A DNA stretch of 64,000 nucleotides from Candidatus Thalassospirochaeta sargassi (GTDB lineage: Bacteria; Spirochaetota; Spirochaetia; UBA9216): positions 19,512 to 83,511 of the forward strand of contig JAQQAL010000025.1 in the NCBI GenBank assembly GCA_028532855.1. The letters run 5' to 3'. Both the position numbers and the translations under genes were made by a program. Under the pieces are notes generated by a model, which saw only the letters and a program-made list of their open reading frames with translations, searched no databases and was not told the DNA's origin. The first letter of the stretch is position 1. Each line of letters opens with the position of its first letter. Below, one piece after another: positions 17,176 to 26,363 of this stretch.

Positions 17176-18453
17176 ATGGATCTGCTAATAAAAAATGCAA
17201 AGCTTAAGGAAGGCGGAGCATATGTCGATATTGCTGTTGAAAACGGAGTGTTTCAGGCTGTTGAACAGAGCATAGCCGGAAACGGATGCAAAGAAATAGA
17301 TGCCGGCGGAAATCTCGTTGTTCCCCCCTTTATTGATCCTCATGTGCATCTTGATGCTGTTCTTAGTGTAGGAGATCCGCAATTCAATAATACCGGAACT
17401 CTTCTTGAAGGAATCAGAATTTGGGGTGAACGGAAGAAAACCCTGACAAAGGAAGTAATTGTTGATAACGCTGTTGAAGCGGTGAAGTGGGAAGTGGCAA
17501 ACGGAGTTCAGCAGATAAGAACCCATGCTGATACAACCGATCCGACCTTGACGACGGTTGAGGCGCTACTTGAGGTAAAGGAGGCTGTAAAAGACATTGC
17601 CGATGTTCAGATTGTGGCATTCCCGCAGGATGGAATCTTCACATCTAAAGACGGCGCTCCGCTTATGGAGAAGGCCATGCAGATGGGGGTAGATGTTGTG
17701 GGGGGAATACCCCATAACGAGTTTACCCGTGAAGATGGTGTCGCTGATGTTGAGTTTGCTTTTGAGCTTGCGGAAAAATACGATGCTTTAATAGATATTC
17801 ATGTTGATGAAACCGGAGATGATCAGTCACGCTTTGTAGAAGTTATGGCTAAGCTTGCGATAGAAACCGGTATGGGTAGTCGAGTTACTGCAAGCCATGC
17901 AACATCAATGCATAATTTTAATAACGACTATGCTTTTAAGCTGATTGGAATCCTCAAACGTTCGAATATGAATGTTATAACTAATCCCTTTGATAATTCC
18001 GTACTTCAGAATCGTACCGACGGATATCCGAGAAGAAGGGGACATACACGTGTAGACGAGCTTGATGCACGCGGCGTTAACGTAAGCATCGGTCACGATT
18101 CAATCATGGACCCTTGGTATCCGATGGGAAAAGGAAGCATGCTGCAGGCAGCAAACCTGCTGATGCATACGGCTCATATGAGCGGTTATGATCAGATCCA
18201 CAGGCTTTTTGAGATGATAACTGATAATACAGCCGTGACAATGAATACCGCAGATAAATACGGAATTGAAAAAGGCAAACCGGCTAATTTTTCTATTCTT
18301 GACACTGATACTGTTTTTGATGCGTTAAGGCTGAACTCTGAATGTTTATATGTGGTCAGAGAAGGGCGGATAATTTCAGAAGCTGTACCTGCAAAGAGAA
18401 AAGTTATACATGACGGGTATGAACATGATATTGATTTTAAATTAAAGAAATAA
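17176..18453 (+). CDS. codA: Cytosine deaminase (amidohydrolase family)
   Basis: 425 residues, matching Escherichia coli CodA along its length. Metal and active-site residues are visible: HVH (56, 58), HVDE (His209, Glu212), SHATS (about 241) and the catalytic GHD Asp308, with IVAFPQDG and DPWYP also kept. It hydrolyses cytosine to uracil and ammonia. The residue after the catalytic Asp is Ser309, where E. coli CodA has Asp314, a known substrate-selectivity position. It is co-transcribed with codB and ends at a terminator. Confidence 0.94.
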   Translation: MDLLIKNAKLKEGGAYVDIAVENGVFQAVEQSIAGNGCKEIDAGGNLVVPPFIDPHVHLDAVLSVGDPQFNNTGTLLEGIRIWGERKKTLTKEVIVDNAVEAVKWEVANGVQQIRTHADTTDPTLTTVEALLEVKEAVKDIADVQIVAFPQDGIFTSKDGAPLMEKAMQMGVDVVGGIPHNEFTREDGVADVEFAFELAEKYDALIDIHVDETGDDQSRFVEVMAKLAIETGMGSRVTASHATSMHNFNNDYAFKLIGILKRSNMNVITNPFDNSVLQNRTDGYPRRRGHTRVDELDARGVNVSIGHDSIMDPWYPMGKGSMLQAANLLMHTAHMSGYDQIHRLFEMITDNTAVTMNTADKYGIEKGKPANFSILDTDTVFDALRLNSECLYVVREGRIISEAVPAKRKVIHDGYEHDIDFKLKK

Positions 18454-18463
18454 TCTGAATTTT

Positions 18464-18495
18464 ATCGGTCTGCAGCGAGCAGGCCGATTTTTTTT
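18464..18495 (+). terminator. Terminator between codA and the convergent PreA-like gene
   Basis: A ten-pair hairpin (ATCGGTCTGC with GCAGGCCGAT, one wobble, loop AGCGA) is followed by eight T on the plus strand. It ends codB-codA transcripts; the last bases overlap the 3' end of the opposite gene. Confidence 0.88.
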
Positions 18496-19621
18496 AACCT
18501 TTCTGATACCAGGACATAGATATAAGTTTTTCAGGGCATACATTTATACACATCCCGCAGCCGGAGCACATATTACGGTTGAGGTTTATTTTCCCTTCGG
18601 TGAAGGATATGGCATCATAGGTGCAGGCATTGCGGCAGTGCATGCAGTCTGATTTATGACAATCAGTTTTAAACTCTGCCGCAAGGGGATCGCTTCTGAG
18701 ATCCTGAAACGGAGAAATGCGCTTGGAAACGATTCCTTTCAGCTCCTGTATACTTCGGTAATTATGATTGTCGAGCCAGGCTGTAAGTTCCTCAAGAATT
18801 ATGCCTATATTTGAGTATCCGTTTGTTAGTATAGACGAACCTATCTGAACCGATTGAGCTCCAAGCATGAAATATTCGACAGCATGACTGAAACGGCTTA
18901 TGCCGCCGATGCCGCAAACCGGAATCCCGACAGCTTCCGAAATCATTGAAATAATTGCCATTGATACAGGTCTTACTGAAGATCCGGAAAGACCTCCCAA
19001 TGACGGCAGGTAGGGGGTAGCGGTTTCTATATCAATACCTGCAAAGGCGCGAACCGAATCAATTCCGGAGATGCCCGACGCTCCTCCGCGCTCAGCGGCT
19101 CTGGCGCAGGCAACCGGATTTGTGACGGTAGCGGACAGTTTTACTGCCACCGGAATTTTTACAGCCGTGGTTACCGCTTCAGTATAGTTAAAAACAAACT
19201 CCGGGTCGGAGCATTTTATTTCCAGCCCCTCTCCAAAAGGTGCGGCGGCTCCTATTTCAATTGCATTTGCTCCAAAGCTTTCAACCGATTCTGCGAGGTA
19301 TGCAAGCTCTGAAGGAGACTCTCCCATTATACTCGCAATTATTGTTCCGCCGTTATTTCTTGTTTCGCCAATAGTTTTTTTCCAGTCTTCAAGAGTCAAT
19401 TCGCTGTACAGTCTGATGTTTGAAAGGCTGTATTCTTTATAAAACAGGCGAGGGCAGTGTGTGGGGCTCGGTTCACTGACTATTGAGGCTGTAACTACAG
19501 CTGAAGCTCCGGATTCCAGAGCCTTGCTTATAGTTGAAGTATCCCTGCTCCATGGGCCTGCGGATACTATGAGGGGATTTTCGAGCTCTAATCCCGCATA
19601 TTGTGTTTTCAGTTCAGCCAT
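18494..19621 (-). CDS. PreA/dihydroorotate dehydrogenase-like protein with C-terminal 4Fe-4S domain
   Basis: 375 residues. A flavin TIM barrel of the dihydroorotate/dihydropyrimidine dehydrogenase family (about 1-310; GLELENPLIVSAGP, VAVKLSATVTNP, GIGGISRFSHAVEYFMLGAQSVQIGS) is followed by a two-cluster ferredoxin domain (CMHCRNACTYDAI and CSGCGMCINVCPEKL). By context with codB-codA, reduction of uracil to dihydrouracil is the natural guess. However, the usual Asn-x-Ser-Cys-Pro substrate motif is replaced (EIGAAAPFGE), so the substrate is uncertain. No PreT partner is nearby. AGAGGTGAT precedes the ATG, 12 bases after lacI. Confidence 0.82.
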   Translation of the reverse strand: MAELKTQYAGLELENPLIVSAGPWSRDTSTISKALESGASAVVTASIVSEPSPTHCPRLFYKEYSLSNIRLYSELTLEDWKKTIGETRNNGGTIIASIMGESPSELAYLAESVESFGANAIEIGAAAPFGEGLEIKCSDPEFVFNYTEAVTTAVKIPVAVKLSATVTNPVACARAAERGGASGISGIDSVRAFAGIDIETATPYLPSLGGLSGSSVRPVSMAIISMISEAVGIPVCGIGGISRFSHAVEYFMLGAQSVQIGSSILTNGYSNIGIILEELTAWLDNHNYRSIQELKGIVSKRISPFQDLRSDPLAAEFKTDCHKSDCMHCRNACTYDAISFTEGKINLNRNMCSGCGMCINVCPEKLISMSWYQKG

Positions 19622-19632
19622 ATCATCACCTC

Positions 19633-20646
19633 TTAATATTTTGTGCGACCATGGCCGCAGGATTCTCTGATATTGAGTGCAGTTTGAAGAAATATTTCCT
19701 GGCTTTCATAGCCACGGTTGTCAATGTCGTCGAAAAGCAGTCTGGCCGATAAAAGTCCCAGCTTGTGAGCCGGAAAAGCAATAGTAGTCAGCCTGGGACT
19801 TACAAGCTCAGATATATCAACATTATCAAATCCGATTATTGCAATTTGTTCAGGTACCTTTATTTCGTTTTCATTAAGGCATTTTAGTACTGCAAGTGCA
19901 GCAGGATCACATGAAACCAGGAGTGCTTCCGGCAGACTTTTTCCCATGAGAAGTTTTTTAGCTGCGCGGGTTCCTCCGCGGATTGATTTTTCATCTTCAA
20001 TGATGAAATTTTCATTTATGCTGATAGAATGTTCATTTATCGCCTGGACAAAGCCCGAGAATTTTTCTTCATCTTCAAACGCCGTGGATTTATTGGAAAT
20101 GAATCCGAGAGATCTGTACCCCAGTGAAATGAAATGTTTTGCTGCGTTATAACTGCCCCTGGCGTAATCAATATAAACTGCATTTGTATTTTCAATTTGT
20201 CTTTTACGTCCGGCAAGAACAATTGGAACCTTTTCCTTTTGAAGTGAATAGAGCTCATCATCTGAAAGAAGGGAGTTTACAAGAATAATTCCGTCGACTC
20301 TGCGTCCTTTTACAAGCATATCAAGGTTCTCAAGTTCTCTTTCATGATTGTTTTCTGAATTACAAAGGAATACAAAGTATCCTTTCTGATGGGCGATCTC
20401 CTCTATACCCCGTGCAATTTTTATATAACTCATATCGAGCACATCGGGAAGTATCAGTGCAATAGAGTTCGATTTATCCAGTGCAAGACCTCTTGCGTGT
20501 GTATTAGGAGTATATTCCATGTCTCTCATAATTTTAAATACTTTTTCGCGAGTATCCGGGGAGACTGAGTTTGGGTGATTTATTACCCTGGAGATTGTTG
20601 CTACAGAGTATCCTGATGCTTTTGCGACTTCTCTAATATTAGGCAT
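19633..20646 (-). CDS. LacI-family transcriptional repressor
   Basis: I start at the ATG at 20646, where the canonical headpiece begins (MPNIREVAKASGYSVATISR, then VINHPNSVSPDTREKV and the hinge). The 28 in-frame codons upstream do not look like protein and overlap the operator. About 337 residues, with the usual periplasmic-binding-protein-like effector domain (SIALILPDVLDMSYIKIARG, IVLAGRK, GFISNKS, AIIGFDNVDISELVSPRLTTI). It likely represses its own operon with the PreA-like gene and codB-codA through GTAAC-type operators; cytosine or a related nucleobase/nucleoside as inducer is inference. Confidence 0.93.
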   Translation of the reverse strand: MPNIREVAKASGYSVATISRVINHPNSVSPDTREKVFKIMRDMEYTPNTHARGLALDKSNSIALILPDVLDMSYIKIARGIEEIAHQKGYFVFLCNSENNHERELENLDMLVKGRRVDGIILVNSLLSDDELYSLQKEKVPIVLAGRKRQIENTNAVYIDYARGSYNAAKHFISLGYRSLGFISNKSTAFEDEEKFSGFVQAINEHSISINENFIIEDEKSIRGGTRAAKKLLMGKSLPEALLVSCDPAALAVLKCLNENEIKVPEQIAIIGFDNVDISELVSPRLTTIAFPAHKLGLLSARLLFDDIDNRGYESQEIFLQTALNIRESCGHGRTKY

Positions 20647-20662
20647 AATTATTCCGGTAGCA

Positions 20663-20692
20663 ATTGTAACATCAAGGTAACTGGTTACACAA
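20663..20692 (-). promoter_or_regulatory. lacI promoter with operator in its spacer
   Basis: On the minus strand TTGTGT, 18 bases, TACAAT, with the operator GTAACCAGTTAC lying between the two hexamers. The operator matches the codB core in eleven of twelve positions and the TACAAT -10 box is identical. This points to autoregulation and co-regulation of the two divergently placed arms. Confidence 0.65.
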
Positions 20693-20755
20693 GAAAATAA
20701 GTGAATATTGGAGATCGCGATAGGCGTCACGATTGTTCTCGATCAGTGACCGTAC

Positions 20756-20784
20756 TTGACCACAGGTTAAAATTTCCCTAGAAT
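20756..20784 (+). promoter_or_regulatory. Sigma-70 promoter for ileS
   Basis: TTGACC, 17 bases, TAGAAT (five of six matches in each hexamer) about 100 bases before ileS. The transcribed leader also holds a small inverted repeat, ACTCCG and CGGAGT with a 7-base loop (20841-20859). No T-box features are seen. Confidence 0.6.
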
Positions 20785-20884
20785 ACATAATCTGAAAATC
20801 CTATCTCTACAATAAAAGACAGGAAAAATATTAATATTTCACTCCGCATATAACGGAGTATTGATAATACAACTGGAGGACATT

Positions 20885-23800
20885 TTGTATAAGTCTGTTG
20901 ACCCTAAAATCAGCTTCCCGAAGATGGAAGAGCGAATACTTGAATACTGGAAAAAGAATAGAATCTTCGAGAGATCAATAGAGCAGAGAGAGGGGGCAAA
21001 GGAATTTGTTTTCTACGACGGACCTCCCTTTGCAACCGGCCTGCCTCATTTCGGACATTTTGTCCCCGGTACAATCAAGGATATTATTCCCAGATACCAG
21101 ACAATGAAGGGGCATAAGGTAAGCAGACGTTTCGGTTGGGATTGTCATGGGCTGCCGGTTGAGTATGAAATGGAAAAAGAACTCGGTATTTCCGGTAAAA
21201 AAGAAATAGAAGAGTTCGGCATTGCCAAATTTAATGAATCATGTCGTTCAATCGTTCTTCGTTATACAAAGGAATGGGAGTCAATTATAACAAGACTCGG
21301 TCGATGGGTTGATTTTGAAGATGACTATAAGACAATGGAACCGGATTATATGGAATCAATCTGGTGGGTTGTTAAATCTTTATGGGACAAGGGTTTAATG
21401 TATGAAGGCCATTATATTCTTCCCTACTGTCCGCGCTGTTCGACAGTTCTTTCAAATCACGAACTCAACCTCGGTGGCTACAAGGATGTTCATGATCCGG
21501 CGATAACGGTTAAATTTAGACTCAGGGGTGAAGAAAACACATACATCCTGGCCTGGACAACAACCCCCTGGACCCTGCCTTCAAACCTTGCACTCGCAGT
21601 AGGCGATGATGTCGATTATGTAAAGGTTAAAGATGGTGAAGAATCATATATCCTGGCTGAAGCAAGGCTTGATGCGTATTACAGAGATGCCTCGGAATAT
21701 GAGATTGTTACAAAAATGAAAGGCCGTGATCTCGTTGGTTCGGAATATGAACCGCTGTTCCCCTATTTTGAAGACGCCGTAGAGAAGGGTGCTTTTAGAG
21801 TACTTGCTGCTGATTATGTAACAACTGAAGACGGTACAGGTATTGTCCACACTGCTCCCGGTTTCGGTGAAGATGACTACAATACATGTAAGGGCACAGG
21901 TATCCCGACAATCTGTCCTATAGACGATGAATGTAAGTTTACATCCGAGGTTTCCGATTATAGCGACCGTTTCGTTAAAGACTGCGATAAGGATATAATC
22001 AAGCGTCTGCGCGAAGAGGGCAGGCTTATCAAACGTGATAATTACCTGCACTCATATCCGCATTGCTGGCGCTGCGACAGTCCTCTAATATACCGTGCTG
22101 TATCATCATGGTTTGTCGACATCGGCAAGATCAAAGAAAAAATGCTTGCAGCTAATGATACCGTACTCTGGGTTCCCGGCCACCTTCAGAAGGGGCGGTT
22201 TGGGAAATGGCTTGAGGGTGCTCGCGACTGGGCCATTTCAAGAAACCGTTTCTGGGGTAACCCGATACCGGTTTGGAAGTGTCCGGACTGCAACGAAATG
22301 ATCTGCATCGGTTCACGTGATGAACTTAAAGAAAAATCCGGGGTAAGACCCGATGACCTTCATAAGCATTTTGTTGATGACATCGAAATCGACTGTAAAT
22401 GTGGAGGTAAGATGAAAAGAATCCCCGACGTTCTCGACTGCTGGTTTGAATCAGGCTCAATGCCCTATGCTCAGAACCACTATCCGTTTGAGAACAAGGA
22501 GCATTTTGAGCAGAATTTCCCTGCAAACTTTATCTCAGAAGGGCTTGATCAGACTCGAGGCTGGTTTTATACCCTGACAATACTGGCTGCTGCCCTTTTT
22601 GACGGACCGGCCTTTGAAAAGGTAATTGTAAATGGTCTTGTACTTGCTGAAGACGGAAAGAAGATGTCTAAATCAGCCCGAAACTACTCAGACCCGGTCG
22701 AGGTTATAGACAAGTTTGGAGCCGATGCGTTAAGGCTGTTTCTAATGAACTCGGCGGTTGTCAGGGCTGAAGACCTTAAATATACAGATGATGGTGTTCT
22801 TGATATTCTCAAAAGCATTATTATTCCGCTGTGGAATGCCTACAGCTTTTTTGTGACATATGCCAATCTCGATAATGCATCGCCTACCGGGGCACCGGCA
22901 GAACCGGACAATCCGCTTGACAAGTGGATTCTTTCCGAGGTTGAAAAACTTGTTCATGATGTAACAGAACAGCTTGATGCTTACGAGCTTCAGAAAGCTA
23001 TTGTCCCTATCTTGAACTTCATCGACCTGTTGAATAACTGGTATATAAGGAGATCGAGGCGAAGGTTCTGGCGTTCAGAAAATGACAGCGATAAGGACCA
23101 GGCTTATCAGACCCTGTACTATGTTCTTTCGAGACTCGTTACAATAGCATCTCCATTCATACCCTTTGTTACCGATGAGATTTACATGAACCTGAAGCCT
23201 GAAGGCGGATGTGATTCAGTCCATCTCTGCGACTGGCCCGCCTATGATGAAGGCCGACGTGATTTTGAACTTGAACACAAGATGGCTGTAACGCGTCAGG
23301 CTGTTTCAATGGGCCGTGCGCTTCGTTCAATGCACTCGCTTAAAACCCGCCAGCCGCTTAAGTCCTTAAACCTGGTTACCCGTGACGAGAAAGAAAAACT
23401 TGTACTTCGGGAAATGACTGACATCATTTCCGAAGAGCTCAACGTAAAAGAGGTTATTTTCCGAGATAACGAAGAGGAGCTTGTAGAATACAGTGCTAAA
23501 GCCAATTTTAAGGTGCTGGGTAAGCAGCTTGGTCCTAATATGAAGACGGCTGCGGCGGCAATTGCAGAATTGAAACCTTCAGAGATTCAGTCACTGCTTG
23601 AGGGAGCAACCCTGTCGCTTGACCTGAGCTTCGGCTCGCTTGATTTGACCGAGGAATCGGTAGTAATCCAGCGTAGTGAGAAAGAGAATATGAAGGTTCT
23701 AAATGAGGGTTCTCTTACCGTAGCGCTCGATTCCGAGATGACTGAAGATCTTTTACAGGAAGGAATGGTCCGGGACATAGTACGTTCTGTTCAGAATCTA

Positions 23801-24004
23801 AGAAAGGAAAGCAAACTTGATGTATCCGACAGGATTATACTCTCTCTAAGCGGTCACTACAGGGTTAAAGAGGCAGTTGAAGCCTTTCAGGATTATCTTG
23901 CATCTGAAACGCTTACCGAGAAATGGATATGGAATGAAGCAGTCGATTCTGTAAAGGTGGAATGCGGTGATGAGGAATGTTTTATATCGCTTGAAAAAGC
24001 ATAA
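20885..24004 (+). CDS. ileS: Isoleucyl-tRNA synthetase, eukaryote-like (type 2)
   Basis: About 1039 residues, class Ia. The sequence is of the eukaryotic/archaeal-like branch: FYDGPPFATGLPHFGHFVPG (HIGH region reading HFGH), RFGWDCHGLPVEYEME, the editing site AWTTTPWTLPSNLALAV, WFVDI, and KMSKSARNYSDP. The long C-terminal extension replaces the zinc-containing tail of ordinary bacterial enzymes. I start at the TTG at 20885 because GGAGGA lies just before it; the in-frame TTG 24 bases upstream lacks a site. Type 2 enzymes are known to resist mupirocin. It overlaps the next gene by 35 bases. Confidence 0.96.
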   Translation: MYKSVDPKISFPKMEERILEYWKKNRIFERSIEQREGAKEFVFYDGPPFATGLPHFGHFVPGTIKDIIPRYQTMKGHKVSRRFGWDCHGLPVEYEMEKELGISGKKEIEEFGIAKFNESCRSIVLRYTKEWESIITRLGRWVDFEDDYKTMEPDYMESIWWVVKSLWDKGLMYEGHYILPYCPRCSTVLSNHELNLGGYKDVHDPAITVKFRLRGEENTYILAWTTTPWTLPSNLALAVGDDVDYVKVKDGEESYILAEARLDAYYRDASEYEIVTKMKGRDLVGSEYEPLFPYFEDAVEKGAFRVLAADYVTTEDGTGIVHTAPGFGEDDYNTCKGTGIPTICPIDDECKFTSEVSDYSDRFVKDCDKDIIKRLREEGRLIKRDNYLHSYPHCWRCDSPLIYRAVSSWFVDIGKIKEKMLAANDTVLWVPGHLQKGRFGKWLEGARDWAISRNRFWGNPIPVWKCPDCNEMICIGSRDELKEKSGVRPDDLHKHFVDDIEIDCKCGGKMKRIPDVLDCWFESGSMPYAQNHYPFENKEHFEQNFPANFISEGLDQTRGWFYTLTILAAALFDGPAFEKVIVNGLVLAEDGKKMSKSARNYSDPVEVIDKFGADALRLFLMNSAVVRAEDLKYTDDGVLDILKSIIIPLWNAYSFFVTYANLDNASPTGAPAEPDNPLDKWILSEVEKLVHDVTEQLDAYELQKAIVPILNFIDLLNNWYIRRSRRRFWRSENDSDKDQAYQTLYYVLSRLVTIASPFIPFVTDEIYMNLKPEGGCDSVHLCDWPAYDEGRRDFELEHKMAVTRQAVSMGRALRSMHSLKTRQPLKSLNLVTRDEKEKLVLREMTDIISEELNVKEVIFRDNEEELVEYSAKANFKVLGKQLGPNMKTAAAAIAELKPSEIQSLLEGATLSLDLSFGSLDLTEESVVIQRSEKENMKVLNEGSLTVALDSEMTEDLLQEGMVRDIVRSVQNLRKESKLDVSDRIILSLSGHYRVKEAVEAFQDYLASETLTEKWIWNEAVDSVKVECGDEECFISLEKA

Positions 24005-24941
24005 AACTTTTAAACTGGTACTGCTTGCGGCGACAGCGTTTTTAGCGTTTTCTTGTCGTACAGTACCTCCTCAGGCTGATATGGAAAGCAGTGTATCGCT
24101 GCTGCCTGAAGGCTCCGATGTTATTATATATGCCGATATTAGGACTAATACGGAATTATTTGAACCGGTGCTTGAGATGCTTCAAGGGCTTCCCCCGAAA
24201 CTTACAAAAGAATTTCTTGAGAGGACCGAAGTTGTCTGGGCCGGGCTGGATTTTGATACAAGAAACAGCGAAGATGATTCCTGGATGCCCGTGCCCACGT
24301 TTAAGAGCAGTATTGTTGCTAAGGGCGATTACCCCGCATCAACCGTGGAGTGGGGACTTCGTTTTGAGAGGAACTGGAAAAAAGAGGATTATAATCCTCT
24401 TCCTGATATGCGATCGAATGTTCCGTACTGGTACGAAAAGGAAGGTGAGAACCAGATTGTGATGCCCAACGACCAATATCTGATGGCATCAGCGGGTGAG
24501 ATCAAAGAGATGATAGGTTTATGGGCTGCCGGTACGGCAATGCCCGCAGACGGGGCATGGATTAATGCCGAAAAATCCGCTGACCTCGTCATATTGACAC
24601 GTAATCTTGTTGCTGAGGATTACGGGAAATTTATCCCGCAGTTCAGCAGGGTCCCGCTTGAATCTCTCCTGATCAAGCTTAACCGAAAGGGCGCTGATTA
24701 TGAGATCTCCGGAAGGTTTGAAATGGAAAACGAAGTCAGTTCATTTCTGTTCGCAACCCTGTTTCGCACAATGGTAATTGCGGCAAAAACGGAGACCGGT
24801 GAAAAATTATTTGGGAACCCGCTGGATATATCAATAAAAAAAGACGGTTCATCTGTTGTCCTTGACGGTATGGTGCTGCCGGTCGCACAGGTGGCCGCTG
24901 TAGAAGCGAGATGGCTGGGTATAGCCGGTATGAATGAGTAG
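23970..24941 (+). CDS. Predicted lipoprotein of unknown function
   Basis: About 323 residues. A basic start and hydrophobic segment end in FLAFSC, a relaxed lipobox acceptable in spirochaetes, so the mature protein likely begins at the Cys near residue 30. The rest is an alpha/beta protein (LLPEGSDVIIYADIRTNTEL near the start) resembling secreted DUF3352-type proteins in flavour only; I make no family call. The start is the ATG at 23970 inside the end of ileS (an adjacent GTG at 23967 is possible), and the stop lies ten bases before the hisH start. Confidence 0.75.
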   Translation: MRNVLYRLKKHKTFKLVLLAATAFLAFSCRTVPPQADMESSVSLLPEGSDVIIYADIRTNTELFEPVLEMLQGLPPKLTKEFLERTEVVWAGLDFDTRNSEDDSWMPVPTFKSSIVAKGDYPASTVEWGLRFERNWKKEDYNPLPDMRSNVPYWYEKEGENQIVMPNDQYLMASAGEIKEMIGLWAAGTAMPADGAWINAEKSADLVILTRNLVAEDYGKFIPQFSRVPLESLLIKLNRKGADYEISGRFEMENEVSSFLFATLFRTMVIAAKTETGEKLFGNPLDISIKKDGSSVVLDGMVLPVAQVAAVEARWLGIAGMNE

Positions 24942-24951
24942 AGGACGGGAT

Positions 24952-25557
24952 ATGATTGGAATAGTTGACTATGAAGCAGGAAATCTTAGAAGCGTTGAGA
25001 CGGCCATGAAACACCTCGGCGCCGACTTTTTTATAAGTCGTAACCCCGAAGAGCTTTTGAAGGCGGACAGGATGATTTTCCCCGGCGTGGGTGAGGCAAA
25101 GTCTTCGATGGAAGTTCTTGAGCGAACAGGACTCGATAAAGCGGTAAGAGAATTCGCTGATTCTGGCAAACCGATGCTTGGAATCTGTCTCGGCTGTCAG
25201 ATATTTTTTGAGCATTCAGAGGAACGTGATACAGAATGTCTGGGTATAATTCCCGGCAGGGTGAAAGAGTTTTCTGCTGATATGGGGTTGAAGGTTCCCC
25301 ATATGGGCTGGAACCAGGTACGGCACGAAGGTCGTCATCCGGTTTTTGAAGGAATAAAAGAAGAATCGTCTTTCTACTTTGTTCACTCATTCTATCCTTC
25401 TGCGCCGAAGGAGTTTGAAATAGGCTCAACCGAATACGGTATAGGTTTTACTTCAGCTGCATCAAAAGACAATGTTGTCGCAACCCAGTTTCACCCGGAA
25501 AAATCCGGTGAGGTAGGGCTGAAGCTTATAACAAACTTCATTAACTGGAAAATATAA
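24952..25557 (+). CDS. hisH: Imidazole glycerol phosphate synthase, glutaminase subunit
   Basis: About 201 residues, class I glutamine amidotransferase. It begins [17 protein letters not shown], with nucleophile Cys79 in [10 protein letters not shown] and the His-Glu pair in TQFHPEKSG. It frees ammonia from glutamine for HisF. The ATG at 24952 is preceded by GAGGACGGG; an in-frame ATG 18 bases earlier overlaps the lipoprotein stop and is less likely. hisF follows after 19 bases. Confidence 0.96.
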   Translation: MIGIVDYEAGNLRSVETAMKHLGADFFISRNPEELLKADRMIFPGVGEAKSSMEVLERTGLDKAVREFADSGKPMLGICLGCQIFFEHSEERDTECLGIIPGRVKEFSADMGLKVPHMGWNQVRHEGRHPVFEGIKEESSFYFVHSFYPSAPKEFEIGSTEYGIGFTSAASKDNVVATQFHPEKSGEVGLKLITNFINWKI

Positions 25558-25576
25558 CGGGAAACGGGATAGTAAA

Positions 25577-26344
25577 ATGCTTGAAAAACGAATAATTATA
25601 TGTCTTGACGTCAGGGATGGTAAAACAACCAAGGGTGTTAAATTCAAGGGTAATGTAGACATTGGCGATCCGGTAGAGATGGCCGCCGAATATTATACCC
25701 AGGGAGTAGATGAACTGGTATTTTACGATATAACTGCCTCGTCTGAGAAGCGCGGTATCATGATTGATGTTGTTGAGCGCGTTGCCGAGCAGATCTTTAT
25801 TCCATTCTGTGTCGGCGGAGGAATCGCAACCACAGCAGATATGCGTGCCGTTCTGCTGGCAGGAGCTGAGAAAATTTCAGTAAATTCTCAGGCTGTAAAG
25901 AATCCTGCTATTATAGAAGAAGGCGCCGGGCTATTCGGTCGTCAGTGCATCGTGCTAGGAATGGATGCGGCCGCGGACAGGAATATGCCGTCCGGTTACA
26001 GGGTTGTTATTAACGGCGGGCGAACTCCGACTGAGCTGGATGCGCTTGAGTGGGCTCTCAGAGCTGAAAAGCTTGGGGCCGGGGAGATTGTGCTTAATTC
26101 GATTGATGCAGACGGAACTCAGGACGGTTATGAGATTAATGCTACACGTATGATTTCCGAGGCTGTGGGCATCCCTGTGGTGGCCTCCGGCGGTGCGGGC
26201 ACGTCCGGACACTTGAAGGATGTGCTGACCGAGGGTAAGGCTGATGCCGCGCTTATTGCGTCAATGGTGCACTTTGGCGGTTATACTGTAGGCGGAATTA
26301 AAGAATACCTGAATAAAGAGAATGTACCAGTGAGGATCCTATAG
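25577..26344 (+). CDS. hisF: Imidazole glycerol phosphate synthase, cyclase subunit
   Basis: 255-residue TIM barrel. Catalytic aspartates are seen in IICLDVRDG (near residue 11) and in VLGMDAAAD (the Asp130 equivalent), with phosphate-binding loops CVGGGIATT and [11 protein letters not shown]. With HisH it converts PRFAR to IGP and AICAR in histidine synthesis. Only hisH and hisF are here, so the other his genes must lie elsewhere or be missing. A strong terminator follows. Confidence 0.97.
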   Translation: MLEKRIIICLDVRDGKTTKGVKFKGNVDIGDPVEMAAEYYTQGVDELVFYDITASSEKRGIMIDVVERVAEQIFIPFCVGGGIATTADMRAVLLAGAEKISVNSQAVKNPAIIEEGAGLFGRQCIVLGMDAAADRNMPSGYRVVINGGRTPTELDALEWALRAEKLGAGEIVLNSIDADGTQDGYEINATRMISEAVGIPVVASGGAGTSGHLKDVLTEGKADAALIASMVHFGGYTVGGIKEYLNKENVPVRIL

Positions 26345-26363
26345 ATTAATAAAAAATAAACTA

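Noticed and set aside
20841..20859. Inverted repeat ACTCCG/CGGAGT before ileS as a T-box leader
   Set aside because: Only six pairs, no specifier loop and no T-box sequence; the leader is about 95 bases, too short for a T-box riboswitch. At most a minor hairpin.
21644..22051. A 135-codon minus-strand open frame inside ileS
   Set aside because: Fully covered by the conserved editing-domain region of ileS on the plus strand; no promoter or start signal of its own.
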